DNA of 64,000 bases from Myceligenerans indicum. Lineage in GTDB: Bacteria; Actinomycetota; Actinomycetes; Actinomycetales; Cellulomonadaceae. Below are positions 8,404 through 17,391 of this stretch, piece by piece (within the stretch, counting starts at the first letter, position 1; each line of letters starts with the position of its first letter). The stretch spans positions 1-64,000 of the forward strand of contig NZ_JABBYC010000017.1 in assembly GCF_016742955.1 (NCBI RefSeq), given 5' to 3'. A program made the position numbers and the translations under genes. The notes under the pieces were generated by a model. The model searched no databases and was not told the DNA's origin. It worked only from the letters and a program-made list of their open reading frames with translations.

Positions 8404-9885
8404 CTACTCGCCGGAGGGCGGTGTGAGGACCCGGCCCGACGGCGTCGGCGTGCCGAAGTCCGGGGTGCCGTCGCCGTTCCAGCTGATCTTCTGGACGCGC
8501 GTCTGCCGGGTGTCGCCGCAGCCGTCCTCGGCGGACGGGTTGCCGTGGTAGACGAGCCAGTCCTCCGTGCCGTCCGGGCTCTTGAAGAACCCGTTGTGCC
8601 CGGGCCCGTACACGCCGTTCCCGCGTTGCAGCGCCGGGGTGGACTGCTTGGTCCAGGCGTTCGGGTCCATCGGGTCGGAGCCCGTGAGCTCGAGCAGGCC
8701 CAGCTTGTAGTCCGGGGTGTTGCACGACGACGCCGAGAACGACACGAACGTGCGCCCGTTGTGCTTCAGGACGGCGGCTCCCTCGTTGGTGCGCCCGCCC
8801 TGGGTCTCCCAGCTGTACGTGGGGGTGGAGATGGTGGCCGGCGCACCGGTGGTGGTCCAGGGGTTGCTCATGCGCACGATGCGTACGGTCTGGTCCGCGC
8901 CGATCCACTCGGAGAACAGCAGGTACAGGTTGCCGCCGTGCTCCAGGTACGAGCTGTCGATGTTCCAGCGGTTGGGCATCGGCGTGCCCATGTACTCGTA
9001 GGGGCCCATCGGGGTGTCGCTCGTGGAGCGCAGGACGCGGATCTTCTGGCCGTCGAAGTTGGTCTGCGAGTTGCCGGAGGTGTACGTGAGGTACCAGGTG
9101 CCGCCGATGCGGTGGAACTCGGGAGCCCAGTGGCTGCAGCAGCGGTCGGCGACTCCGGCGTCGTCCCACACCACCTGGTCCTGTGCGGTGGTCAGGCCGG
9201 CGAGGGTGGACGAGCGGCGCATGGTCACCGTCGAGTCCCAGGTCGTGGTGGACATGTAGTAGTAGCCGTCCCAGTACTGGATCCACGGGTCGGCGCCGTT
9301 GCTGCGCAGCGGGTTGCTCAGCGCTCCGACGGGGACCAGGCGCCAGCGCTGGGCGTCGAGGCCGTTGTCGTCGTACTGCGAGATGCGCGCGCCGCGGTCG
9401 GTGGACCACCCCCACAGGTCGAGGGCCTTGCCGGAGAAGCGGTTGAGGAAGGTGACGGTCCCGTCGGAGTTCTCGCGGATCTGCCACTGCTGGTTGGTGC
9501 CGCCGAGGTCGGTCCACTGGACGATGTCGGCGCCGTTGTCGGCGTTCCAGCCGTAGACGTCGAGCACCAGGGACGAGTGCCGCGCCTGGATCCGGTAGTA
9601 GCCGTTGCCCGAGTCCAGGAAGCGGAACTGCTGGTTCTGCCCGTCGAGGCGGTCCCACTGCTGCAGGCCGGCGCCGGCATCGGTCGAGATGTCGGTGATG
9701 TCCAGCACCATGCCAGAGACGGGTGACTGGATGAGGTACCACTGTCCCGTGTCGACGGCGGCCCGCGCCGGGGTTCTCGGCACCACCACCAGGGCGACCG
9801 CCACCATCGCGGCGATCGTGAGCAGTGCGGCGAGCGAGAGTCCGACCCGGGTCCGAGGCGGTGCGAATCTCCTGTGCGTCGTCAT
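8404..9885 (-). CDS. Secreted ricin-lectin plus GH43 arabinofuranosidase
   Basis: A 493-residue exported protein with reversed architecture: lectin first, enzyme second. ATG 9885 is chosen because AAGGAC lies 6 nt upstream; the frame is open 22 codons further without support. Residues 1-43 are a signal peptide or anchor. A ricin-type trefoil spans 46-187 and GH43 about 190-490, with D199 (ADPW), D310 (NIDSSY) and E368 (TNEGAA) as the likely base, modulator and acid. The GYGPGHNG-like segment is typical of exo-alpha-arabinofuranosidases of this family (compare Araf43A). First gene of the glycosidase block, facing away from the repeat-rich gap at 9886-10554. Confidence 0.88.
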   Translation of the reverse strand: MTTHRRFAPPRTRVGLSLAALLTIAAMVAVALVVVPRTPARAAVDTGQWYLIQSPVSGMVLDITDISTDAGAGLQQWDRLDGQNQQFRFLDSGNGYYRIQARHSSLVLDVYGWNADNGADIVQWTDLGGTNQQWQIRENSDGTVTFLNRFSGKALDLWGWSTDRGARISQYDDNGLDAQRWRLVPVGALSNPLRSNGADPWIQYWDGYYYMSTTTWDSTVTMRRSSTLAGLTTAQDQVVWDDAGVADRCCSHWAPEFHRIGGTWYLTYTSGNSQTNFDGQKIRVLRSTSDTPMGPYEYMGTPMPNRWNIDSSYLEHGGNLYLLFSEWIGADQTVRIVRMSNPWTTTGAPATISTPTYSWETQGGRTNEGAAVLKHNGRTFVSFSASSCNTPDYKLGLLELTGSDPMDPNAWTKQSTPALQRGNGVYGPGHNGFFKSPDGTEDWLVYHGNPSAEDGCGDTRQTRVQKISWNGDGTPDFGTPTPSGRVLTPPSGE

Positions 9886-10554
9886 GTCTTGTCCTTCACA
9901 TCGTTGTAAGGGATCACGGTTCTGCTCCTGTTGTTCCCGGCCTGCCGCCACTCCCGGCCGGCCTTCTGTTCCTGGCTGCTCTCTGTCCTGGCCGCTCTCT
10001 GTCCTGGCTGCTCCCTGTCCTGGCTGCTCATTCCCGTCCGCCGCTTCCCGGCGCCCTATCTCGGTCGCCCTCCGCGTGGTCGGTCACTCTCTGTGGTCGG
10101 TCACTCTCCGCGTGGTCGGTCTCTCTCTCTGTGGTCGGTCACTCTCCGCGTGGTCGGTCTCTCTCTGTGGTCGGTCACTCTCCGCGTGGTCGGTCTCTCT
10201 CTGTGGTCGGTCACTCTCCGCGTGGTCGGTCACTCCACGCGTGGTCGGTCAATCACTTGACCGACCACACGGAAAGTGACCGACCACACGCGAAGCCTCC
10301 GACCAACTGCCTGCTCGGTCCCCCGAACGGCCGCCACCCTGACTGCCGCCCCGATCGGTACCGGCGGACCGCCACTCACGTGCGCTGCGGCGGACCGCCG
10401 CTCAGGTGGGCTGCCGGGGGCCGCCGCCCGGGCGGGCGGTGGCCACGGTTCCCGGACGCCGGGCCGCCCCAACCGATGGACCGCCCCACCGATGGACCGC
10501 CCCCATCCGATGGACCGCCCCGAAGGACACGCCGCCCCGGCATCCCGGCGGGTG
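9886..10554. other. 669-bp gene-free region rich in repeats
   Basis: Between the transporter operon (ending 10555) and the GH43 gene (starting 9885) there is no credible gene; open frames here only reflect repeats. It holds degenerate CTGTCCTGGCTGCTC copies (about 9961-10030), a tandem array at 10076-10296, and three copies of CCGATGGACCGCCCC (about 10473-10522). It should hold the transporter operon's terminator and the GH43 promoter. Confidence 0.7.
10076..10296. repeat. Tandem array of GTGGTCGGTC with an inverted end
   Basis: The decamer GTGGTCGGTC recurs about every 17-20 bp. Larger 36-38-bp units start at 10093, 10131, 10167 and 10203. After 10250 the orientation flips (GACCGACCAC twice). 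Bases 10241-10252 and 10257-10268 then form a perfect 12-bp stem with a 4-nt loop. The array could act as a terminator, a protein-binding array or a variable-number locus. It has no CRISPR-like spacers. Confidence 0.8.
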
Positions 10555-11553
10555 TCACGTCTTGCGGAGGGACAGGGCCCGCTGGAGCACCACGAAGACC
10601 AGCAGCAGGACGCCGATCACGATCTTGGTCCACCACGAGCTGAGGTTGCCCTCGAACTGGATGACCGTCTGGATGGTGCCCAGGGTGAGCACGCCGAGCA
10701 GGGAGCCGAGGACGAACCCGGTCCCTCCGGTCAGCAGGGTCCCGCCGATCACGACCGCCGCGATGGCGTCCAGCTCCATCGCCACGCCGTTCAGGGCGTA
10801 GCCGGACCGGTTGCCCATCGCGAAGAGCATGCCGCCCAGCGCGGCGCACGTCCCGCTGACCACGTACGCACCCACCTTGGTCCGGGCCACGGCCAGTCCC
10901 ATGAGCATGGCCGACTGCTCCCCGCCGCCGATCGCGTAGACCGTGCGCCCGAAGCGCGTGTAGTGCAGCACGACGAACCCGATCGCGACCAGGACCAGCG
11001 CGATCACGACGGCCGTCGTGGTGCGGAAGTACCCCATCCACGAGTCCCAGCCGGCCAGGGCCGTGAACGCCGGGTCGCTGATCGGGATGGACTCCGGCGC
11101 GATGACGAAGCACAACCCGCGCGCGAAGAACATGCCCGCGAGCGTCGCCACGAACGGCTGCACGCCGAACACCTGGATCATCACCCCGTGAGCCAGCCCG
11201 ATGACCGAACCGGCGAGCACGGCCACGGGCAGCACGACGGCCACCGGCCACCCGGCCTCCAGCAGCGACGCGATGATCACCGTCGACAGTGCCAGGACGG
11301 AGCCCACCGACAGGTCGATCCCGCCGGTGAGGATGACGAACGTCATGCCCACTGCCAGCGCGATGAGGTGCGCGTTGTTGATGAACAGGTTCGAGTAGAC
11401 GATCGGCGTCAGGAAGTTGTCGTACCGGGTGCCGCCGATCGCGAGCATCAGCGCGAGCACCACGAACGTGCCCAGCACGGGCAGGTAGCGGGGGTCGAGG
11501 CGGACGGTCGAGGCCCAGCCTGCGGCTGACCTCACCGGGGTCGTCGCGGTCAT
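10555..11553 (-). CDS. yjfF: Sugar ABC transporter permease, YjfF-like
   Basis: A 332-residue multi-pass membrane protein of the branched-chain/ribose permease family. It carries the signature GMTFVILTGGIDLSVGSVLAL and a C-terminal AVVIGGTLLTGGTG. ATG 11553 overlaps the stop of the partner permease by 4 nt. In Escherichia coli, YtfQRT-YjfF imports galactofuranose with two different permease subunits. The same four-gene order here beside arabinofuranosidases and araBDA suggests import of L-arabinofuranose or L-arabinose (inference). Last gene of the transporter operon. Confidence 0.88.
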   Translation of the reverse strand: MTATTPVRSAAGWASTVRLDPRYLPVLGTFVVLALMLAIGGTRYDNFLTPIVYSNLFINNAHLIALAVGMTFVILTGGIDLSVGSVLALSTVIIASLLEAGWPVAVVLPVAVLAGSVIGLAHGVMIQVFGVQPFVATLAGMFFARGLCFVIAPESIPISDPAFTALAGWDSWMGYFRTTTAVVIALVLVAIGFVVLHYTRFGRTVYAIGGGEQSAMLMGLAVARTKVGAYVVSGTCAALGGMLFAMGNRSGYALNGVAMELDAIAAVVIGGTLLTGGTGFVLGSLLGVLTLGTIQTVIQFEGNLSSWWTKIVIGVLLLVFVVLQRALSLRKT

Positions 11554-12713
11554 CGGGTGACCTCCTTCTCGTCGTCCGGAGCCGAGGCGTGCTCGGCACC
11601 CGCCACGGGAGCCTGCTCGGCCTCCGGTGCTTCCTCGCCGGCGCCGCCCGCCGCTCCCGCGGCGTCCTCCGCCGAGCCGTTCTCCGCGCCACGACCGCCG
11701 TCGGACACGGGACGACGGCGGATCGCTGCGACCGCGAACCGTTCGCGGACCCGCGGCGACTGCAGCAGCGTGACGGTCACGACGACCAGGGCCATGAACA
11801 GCGGGGTGACATGCGGCGAGATGCCGAGCACCGTGACCGTTCGTTCCAGCGTCGCGATGACGAGAACGCCCGCGAAGGTGCCGGACAGGTTGAACTTGCC
11901 GCCGCTGAGCGCCGTGCCGCCGATCACGACCGCCAGGATCGCGTCCAGCTCGATGAAGATGCCGGCATTGTTCGCGTCGGCGGCCATCGTGTCCGCGCTG
12001 ACCAGAATCCCGGCCAGACCGGCGAACAGACCGCACGCCGCGTAGACGGTCCAGGTCAGGGTCCGCGAGCGGACACCGGCCAGACGGCTCGCCGCCGGAT
12101 TGATGCCGGTGGCCTCCAGCAGCATCCCGAGCGCGGTGCGCCGCACCACGACCGACACGACCACGAACAGGCCGACCGCGATCCACACGGCGGTGGGGAT
12201 CCCCAGGAGGAACCCGGAGTTGAGCCCCTTGTACGGCTCGCTGGTGACCGTGGTGATGAAGCCGCCGGTGATGAGCATCGCGACGCCGCGCCCGGCGGTC
12301 ATGAGGATCAGGGTCGCGATGATCGGCTGGATGCCGAGCACCGTGACCAGGAATCCGTTCCACAGCCCGAGCACGAGGGCCAGGCCCAGCGCGATACCGA
12401 CGGCGACGAGCACCGTCAGGGGGCTTCCCGGGTCGGAACTGGCGCTGATGTACTCCAGCGCCACCGCACCGGAGACCGCCACGACCGCGCCGACCGACAG
12501 GTCGATACCCCGGGTGGCGATGACCAGCGTCATGCCGAGCGCGATGAGCAGCAGCGGGGCCGCCGCACGCAGGATGTCGATCGGCGCACCGAACAGGTGC
12601 CCGTCGGTGACCGTCACGGCCAGGAAGGACGGTTTGGCGATCGTGTTCGCCGCGACGAGCGCGACGAGCGCCGCCACCGGCCAGAAGAGATGGTGTCTCA
12701 GGGCCTGCCTCAT
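11550..12713 (-). CDS. ytfT: Sugar ABC transporter permease, YtfT-like
   Basis: A 387-residue permease with about nine membrane segments and the family signature GMTLVIATRGIDLSVGAVVAV. A second hallmark, ILAVVIGGTALSGG, lies near residue 265. A hydrophilic Ala/Glu-rich cytoplasmic tail of about 60 residues (from about 325) is longer than in E. coli YtfT and has little family similarity. The gene overlaps both neighbours by 4 nt, so it is translationally coupled to the ATPase upstream and YjfF downstream. Confidence 0.88.
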   Translation of the reverse strand: MRQALRHHLFWPVAALVALVAANTIAKPSFLAVTVTDGHLFGAPIDILRAAAPLLLIALGMTLVIATRGIDLSVGAVVAVSGAVALEYISASSDPGSPLTVLVAVGIALGLALVLGLWNGFLVTVLGIQPIIATLILMTAGRGVAMLITGGFITTVTSEPYKGLNSGFLLGIPTAVWIAVGLFVVVSVVVRRTALGMLLEATGINPAASRLAGVRSRTLTWTVYAACGLFAGLAGILVSADTMAADANNAGIFIELDAILAVVIGGTALSGGKFNLSGTFAGVLVIATLERTVTVLGISPHVTPLFMALVVVTVTLLQSPRVRERFAVAAIRRRPVSDGGRGAENGSAEDAAGAAGGAGEEAPEAEQAPVAGAEHASAPDDEKEVTR

Positions 12714-14242
12714 GCCGCATCCCCCTCGGTGATGTCTCCCCTGGCGATCAGGTCCACGATGTGGTCCGTCGTGGTTCCCTCGGAACCCACGGTCGCGACG
12801 ACCTTCCGGTCACGCAGCACCGCGATGCGGTGGCTCAGCCGGAGGACCTCCTCCAGCTCGGCCGAGATGAAGACGACGGACATGCCCTCGGCGGCGAGCT
12901 CCGCGACGAGCTTCTGGATCTCCGCCTTGGCGCCGACGTCGATGCCGCGAGTCGGCTCGTCGAGCACGAGCAGCTTGGGCGCGGTCGCGAGCCAGCGCGC
13001 CAGGAGCACCTTCTGCTGGTTCCCGCCGGAGAGGTTGCGCACGAGCGCCTCCGGGTCCGCCGGGCGGATCCCGAGCTGGTCGATGTAGCCCGCCACGATC
13101 TCGTCGACCTGGCGGCGGGGCAGCGGCCGCACCCATCCGCGCTCGGCCTGCATGGCCAGGACGATGTTCTCGCGCACCGTCAGGCCGTCGACGATGCCCT
13201 CACCCTTGCGGTCCTCCGAGGTGTAGGCGATGCCATGGGCCATCGCGGCGCGCGGGTTGTGCAGCTTGCGGGCCGTGCCCTCCACGAGGGTCGTGCCCGA
13301 GTCCGAGCGGTCGGCGCCGGTCAGCAGGCGGGCCAGCTCGGTGCGGCCCGAGCCCAGGAGACCGGCCAGGCCCACCACCTCGCCGGGATACACCTCAAGG
13401 TCGTAGGGCTGGATGGAGCCCTTGCGGCCCAGGCCGATCGCCTGGAGGCGCGGCTCCCCGTCACCGGGGCGGGCGGCGTCGTGCCCACGCTCGACGGACT
13501 CCAGCACCTGAGCGGACTTGCCGATCATGTGCTTCACCAGATCGCCCGCCGCCAGCTCCGCGGTGGCCCATTCACCGACCAGGCCGCCGTTGCGCAGCAC
13601 GGTCATGCGGTCGGAGACCTCGTAGATCTGGTCCAGGAAGTGTGAGACGAACAGGATCGCCACCCCAGAGTCCCGCAGCCGCCGCATGACGGCGAACAGG
13701 CTCTCGACCTCGTCCGCGTCCAGGCTGGAGGTGGGTTCGTCGAGGATCAGCACCTTGCAGTCGCTCACCGTGGCACGGCAGATCGCGACGAGCTGCTGCA
13801 CGGCGAGCGAGTGCGAGTCGAGGCTGGAGCCCGGATCGATGTCCAGGCCCATGCGCTCCAGGTGCTGCGCGGCCAGCCGGCGCATCCGGGGCCAGTGCAG
13901 GCCCCCGAGCATCCGTGGCTCCGCGGCGCCGAGCATGATGTTCTCCGCGACGGTGAGGTTCCCGCAGAGGTTGACCTCCTGGTACACGGTGCTGATGCCG
14001 TGCGCCCGGGCATCGCCCGGTCCGGTGAACCTGCGCTCGGTGCCGTCGACCGCGATCGTGCCGGAGGACGTCTGGTAGACGCCGGTGAGCGCCTTGATGA
14101 GCGTGGACTTGCCCGCTCCGTTCTCGCCCATGAGGGCATGGATCTCACCGGGATACAGGCGGAAGTCCACCCCGGCGAGTGCCGTGACCGGCGGGAACTC
14201 GACCGTGATCCCGGTCAGTTCCACGACTGGTTGCGTCGTCAC
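12710..14242 (-). CDS. ytfR: Sugar ABC transporter ATP-binding protein, YtfR-like
   Basis: A 510-residue tandem ATPase with two nucleotide-binding domains, as in RbsA, AraG and YtfR. Domain 1 has Walker A GENGAGKST and Walker B VLILDEPTSSL. Domain 2 has a degenerate P-loop (GLLGSGRTE), signature LSGGNQQK and Walker B LLVLDEPTRGID. GTG 14242 is preferred over an upstream ATG because AAAGGG lies just before it and the family N-terminus starts there. It overlaps the permease gene by 4 nt. It powers furanose import with the two permeases and the binding protein. Confidence 0.9.
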   Translation of the reverse strand: MTTQPVVELTGITVEFPPVTALAGVDFRLYPGEIHALMGENGAGKSTLIKALTGVYQTSSGTIAVDGTERRFTGPGDARAHGISTVYQEVNLCGNLTVAENIMLGAAEPRMLGGLHWPRMRRLAAQHLERMGLDIDPGSSLDSHSLAVQQLVAICRATVSDCKVLILDEPTSSLDADEVESLFAVMRRLRDSGVAILFVSHFLDQIYEVSDRMTVLRNGGLVGEWATAELAAGDLVKHMIGKSAQVLESVERGHDAARPGDGEPRLQAIGLGRKGSIQPYDLEVYPGEVVGLAGLLGSGRTELARLLTGADRSDSGTTLVEGTARKLHNPRAAMAHGIAYTSEDRKGEGIVDGLTVRENIVLAMQAERGWVRPLPRRQVDEIVAGYIDQLGIRPADPEALVRNLSGGNQQKVLLARWLATAPKLLVLDEPTRGIDVGAKAEIQKLVAELAAEGMSVVFISAELEEVLRLSHRIAVLRDRKVVATVGSEGTTTDHIVDLIARGDITEGDAA

Positions 14243-14343
14243 GTTGAACCCTTTCTTGCGCCGGCCAGATCCCGCCGGGCTGCGCCTTGGCCCGGACCCG
14301 CTGCCCACGGTCGCCGGACGGCGCCGGAGCAGCGGGTCCTCGG

Positions 14344-14403
14344 GCGGAGCGCTGCCCCGACGCTCCGCCTGGACCGGGGCGGCCGCCCCTCAGAAGCGGC
14401 CGC
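14344..14403 (-). terminator. Stem-loop cluster between binding-protein and ATPase genes
   Basis: The 215-nt gap between the ytfQ-like and ytfR-like genes holds GCGGAGCG paired with CGCTCCGC (14344-14368). It also has the palindrome GGGGCGGCCGCCCC (14376-14389) and GCGGCCGC repeated in inverted form (14379-14386 and 14396-14403). Such structures often protect an upstream mRNA or partly terminate, so the binding protein is made in excess of the membrane subunits (inference). Confidence 0.5.
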
Positions 14404-14457
14404 TCCGGCACGGCGAGGACCGGCGGATGCGCCGATGGATCGGTACAGGCCGCTGGA

Positions 14458-15465
14458 TCAGTACTGGCGGTCCGGGAGGGCTGCCTTCGCGCCCTCCTGG
14501 TCGAAGGCCTCGTCCTGCGTGACGATGCGCGCGTCGACGGCGTCGCCGGCCACGGTCTTCTCGATGACCTCGGCCAGGTCCGGGCCGAGCAGCGGGTTGC
14601 ACTCGACGATGTAGTTGATCTTGCCGTCGGCCAGGGCGGTCATGCCGTCCTTGACACCGTCGATCGTGATGATCTTGATGTCCTCGCCCGGCTTCAGGCC
14701 GGCGGCCTCGATGGCCTCGATCGCGCCCAGACCCATGTCGTCGTTGTGGGCGAACACCAGGTCGATGTCGTCGTGCGCGGTCAGGAAGCCCTCCATGACC
14801 TTCTTGCCGCCGTCGCGCGTGAAGTCACCGGTCTGGGAGTCGATCATCTCCAGGTCGGTGCCCTCGATCGCGCCCGCGAAGCCCTCCTGCCGGTCGATCG
14901 CCGGTGCCGAACCAGTGGTGCCCTGCAGCTCGACGACCTTGTAGCCCTCGCCGTCGTACTGCTCGGCCGCCCACTCGCCGGCCCGCGCGCCTTCCTCGAT
15001 GAAGTCGGAGCCGATGAACGACACGTAGGCGTCGTCGACGGTGGTCTCCACCGCACGGTCGGTCAGGACCACGGGGATGCCCGCGCCCTTGGCCTCCTCC
15101 AGCACCGCGTCCCAGCCCGTCTCGACCACGGGCGAGAACGCGATGACGTCCATCCCCTGGGCGATGTAGTTCCGGATCGCGGAGATCTGGTTCTCCTGCT
15201 TCTGCTGGGCGTCCGAGAAGCTGAGCTCGAAGCCGTTCTCCTCGGTCAGCGTGTCCTTGATGGACATCGTGTTGGCACTGCGCCAGCCGGACTCCGCGCC
15301 GACCTGCGAGAAGCCGACGCTGATCAGGTCGCTGCCGCTGCCGCCGTCACTGCCGCCGTCACCGGCGTCCGAGCTCGGCGGCTCCGAGCTGCAGGCGCCC
15401 AGGGCGAGCAGCGTCACCGCGGACAGAGCGGCGAATGTGGTGCGGGCGAAGGTGTGTCGTGCCAT
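14458..15465 (-). CDS. ytfQ: Sugar-binding lipoprotein, YtfQ-like
   Basis: A 335-residue lipoprotein. The signal peptide ends in the lipobox LGAC with C25 as the lipidated residue, followed by a Ser/Gly/Asp linker. The mature part follows E. coli YtfQ closely (VGFSQVGAESGWR, QQKQENQISAIRNYIAQG, VELQGTTGSAPAIDR, FAHNDDMGLGAIEAI). This family binds sugars in the furanose ring form. ATG 15465 has a strong GGAGGAG site. First gene of ytfQ-ytfR-ytfT-yjfF, with an operator-like palindrome about 70 nt upstream. The ligand is inferred to be L-arabinose from the neighbours. Confidence 0.88.
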   Translation of the reverse strand: MARHTFARTTFAALSAVTLLALGACSSEPPSSDAGDGGSDGGSGSDLISVGFSQVGAESGWRSANTMSIKDTLTEENGFELSFSDAQQKQENQISAIRNYIAQGMDVIAFSPVVETGWDAVLEEAKGAGIPVVLTDRAVETTVDDAYVSFIGSDFIEEGARAGEWAAEQYDGEGYKVVELQGTTGSAPAIDRQEGFAGAIEGTDLEMIDSQTGDFTRDGGKKVMEGFLTAHDDIDLVFAHNDDMGLGAIEAIEAAGLKPGEDIKIITIDGVKDGMTALADGKINYIVECNPLLGPDLAEVIEKTVAGDAVDARIVTQDEAFDQEGAKAALPDRQY

Positions 15466-15536
15466 GTCTCCTCCTCGAGAACCGGTCTGCGTCGACCGGG
15501 ATGGTGCACTTGCGGGCATTCCGCCCACCTGCGCCC

Positions 15537-15552
15537 ATGTTAGCGCTCACAT
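15537..15552. promoter_or_regulatory. LacI-family operator upstream of the sugar transporter
   Basis: ATGTTAGCGCTCACAT is a near-perfect palindrome centred on GC, of the TGTTAGCGCTAACA type bound by LacI-family proteins. An almost identical site lies at 19779-19794 beside the regulator gene. The pair makes repression of both transcripts by the regulator at 19840-20934 likely. Confidence 0.65.
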
Positions 15553-15614
15553 GATCGGAAATGAAAGACAAGTCCGTCACGGTCGAGTAACGACATCCCC
15601 ACGGTCGCCCGAAA

Positions 15615-15675
15615 GCCGAACAGCCGGTTGGTGCGCTTCGACCGACTGTCGAGCTACACCAACCGGCTGTTCGGC
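15615..15675 (-). terminator. Composite hairpin after araA
   Basis: GCCGAACAGCCGGTTGGTG (15615-15633) is perfectly complementary to 15657-15675. Inside, TCGAC/GTCGA forms a second short stem. It lies downstream of the araA stop on the minus strand and upstream of the ytfQ promoter, so it probably separates the two operons. Confidence 0.65.
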
Positions 15676-15741
15676 CGCGAGGTCCAGGCCGGGAGATCCG
15701 GACCGGGAAGAGACGAGAAAGGGCGTGCCCTCAGGGGGCTG

Positions 15742-17253
15742 TCACAGGCCGCGGGCCAGGCGGTAGTACGCCTGGTTGAAGCGCACCTGGTCGGCGAACC
15801 CGCGGCGGGTCGTCGACTCGTCGATGACCAGCAGCTCGGTGTCCGTGATGGAGGCGAACACCTCGAACGCCTCGATGCCAGCCGCCGTGGACATGACGGT
15901 GTGGTGCGCCCCGCCGGCGGTCAGCCAGGACTCCGCCGACACGTCGAACGACGGCCGCGGCTGCCAGACGGCCCGCGCCACGGGCAGATGCGGCAGGTCA
16001 GCCGGCGGGACCACGGTGTCCACCACGTTGGCCGTGAGCCGGAACCGGTCGCGCATGTCCGCGAGGGAGACGACGACGGCGCCCTCGGTGGCGTCGGCGT
16101 TGAACACCATCCGCACGGGGTCCTCCTTGCCGCCGATCCCCAGCGGGTGGATCTCCACGCGCGGCTTCGCCATGGTCAGCGACGGGCAGACCTCCAGCAT
16201 GTGCGCGCCGAGGATCAGCTCGGACCCCGGCGTGAGGTCGTAGGTGTAGTCCTCCATGAGCGAGGCGCCACCCGGCAGCCCCTCGCCCATGACCTTCGCC
16301 GCGCGCACCAGGACGGCGGTCTTCCAGTCGCCCTCCGCGCCGAAGCCGTACCCGTCGGCCATCAGGCGCTGCACGGCGAGGCCCGGCAGCTGCCGGAGCC
16401 CGCCCAGGTCCTCGAAGTTCGTGGTGAACGCCTTGGCACCCAGCCCGTCCAGGAAGGTGCGCAGCGCGATCTCCTGCCGGGCCGCGTAGCGGAGCGAATC
16501 GTGCCGCTCCGCGCCCTTGCGCAGCTCGTCGACGACGTCGTACAGGTCCTCGTACTCGGCGACCAGGGCGTCCACGTCGCCGTCGGACACGGCATCGACC
16601 GCGGCGACCAGGTCGTTCACGCCCCAGGTGTTGACCGAGACGCCGAACCGCAGCTCCGCCTCGGTCTTGTCGCCCTCGGTGACGGCGACGTTGCGCATGT
16701 TGTCGCCGAACCGCGCCAGCTTCAGCCCGCGCACGGCCGCGGCACCGGCGGCGCCGCGCACCCAGGTCCCCACCCGGGCGGTGACGCCCGGGTTGGACAC
16801 GTGCCCCACCACGGTGGTGCGCGCCGCGCCGATCCGCGTGGCCAGGTAGGCGTACTCGCGGTCGCCGTGAGCGGCCTGGTTGAGGTTCATGAAGTCGAAG
16901 TCGATGGTGTCCCAGGGCAGCTCGACGTTCGCCTGGGTGTGCAGGTGCAGCAGCGGCTTGGTCAGCGCGGACAGACCGGTGATCCACATCTTGGCCGGGC
17001 TGAAGGTGTGCATCCAGGTGACCACGCCGAGGACACGGTCGTCCGAGTTCGCCTCGAGCATGGCGCGGCGGATCGCGTCGGCGTCCTTCAGCACCGGCTT
17101 CCACACGACGTGCGCGGGCACGTCACCGGACGCGTCGAGGGCTCGCGCGACCTCCTGGGACTGCTCGGCGACCTGGCGCAGCGTGTCCTCGCCGTAGAGG
17201 TCCTGGCTGCCGGTGAAGAACCAGACCTCGCGGTCGGCGTAGGGCTTCGACAT
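15742..17253 (-). CDS. araA: L-arabinose isomerase
   Basis: A 503-residue cytoplasmic enzyme converting L-arabinose to L-ribulose. The metal and catalytic residues align with E. coli AraA: E307 (GAEGDWKT), E334 (SLMEDYTY), H351 (GAHMLEV) and H450 (GGAHHT). [17 protein letters not shown] is a typical N-terminus. ATG 17253 is preferred over the in-frame ATG 17271 because AAAGGAAAT precedes it. It follows araD after 138 nt that hold a small hairpin. Full length and intact. Confidence 0.96.
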   Translation of the reverse strand: MSKPYADREVWFFTGSQDLYGEDTLRQVAEQSQEVARALDASGDVPAHVVWKPVLKDADAIRRAMLEANSDDRVLGVVTWMHTFSPAKMWITGLSALTKPLLHLHTQANVELPWDTIDFDFMNLNQAAHGDREYAYLATRIGAARTTVVGHVSNPGVTARVGTWVRGAAGAAAVRGLKLARFGDNMRNVAVTEGDKTEAELRFGVSVNTWGVNDLVAAVDAVSDGDVDALVAEYEDLYDVVDELRKGAERHDSLRYAARQEIALRTFLDGLGAKAFTTNFEDLGGLRQLPGLAVQRLMADGYGFGAEGDWKTAVLVRAAKVMGEGLPGGASLMEDYTYDLTPGSELILGAHMLEVCPSLTMAKPRVEIHPLGIGGKEDPVRMVFNADATEGAVVVSLADMRDRFRLTANVVDTVVPPADLPHLPVARAVWQPRPSFDVSAESWLTAGGAHHTVMSTAAGIEAFEVFASITDTELLVIDESTTRRGFADQVRFNQAYYRLARGL

Positions 17254-17305
17254 CTTGAGATTTCCTTTCATCGTCCGACGACGGCCGAGCGCGGCCGGTC
17301 CCCGG

Positions 17306-17325
17306 CCGGCAGGCGGACCTGCCGG
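17306..17325 (-). terminator. Small hairpin between araD and araA
   Basis: CCGGCAGG (17306-17313) pairs with 17318-17325 across the tetraloop CGGA. It lies inside the probable araB-araD-araA transcript. It may stabilise or partly terminate it. Confidence 0.4.
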
Positions 17326-17391
17326 ATGCTCACGGACCGGCCGGACCGGTGATCAGCCGCCCCGCGGCCGACCCCGCCCGGCCACGAGCGG

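Noticed and set aside
10076..10296. CRISPR array
   Set aside because: Repeats are short, nearly contiguous and lack unique spacers; no cas genes are nearby.
15466..15741. Riboswitch upstream of the sugar-binding protein gene
   Set aside because: The structure present is better explained by a terminator hairpin and a LacI-type operator; no known aptamer motif is visible.
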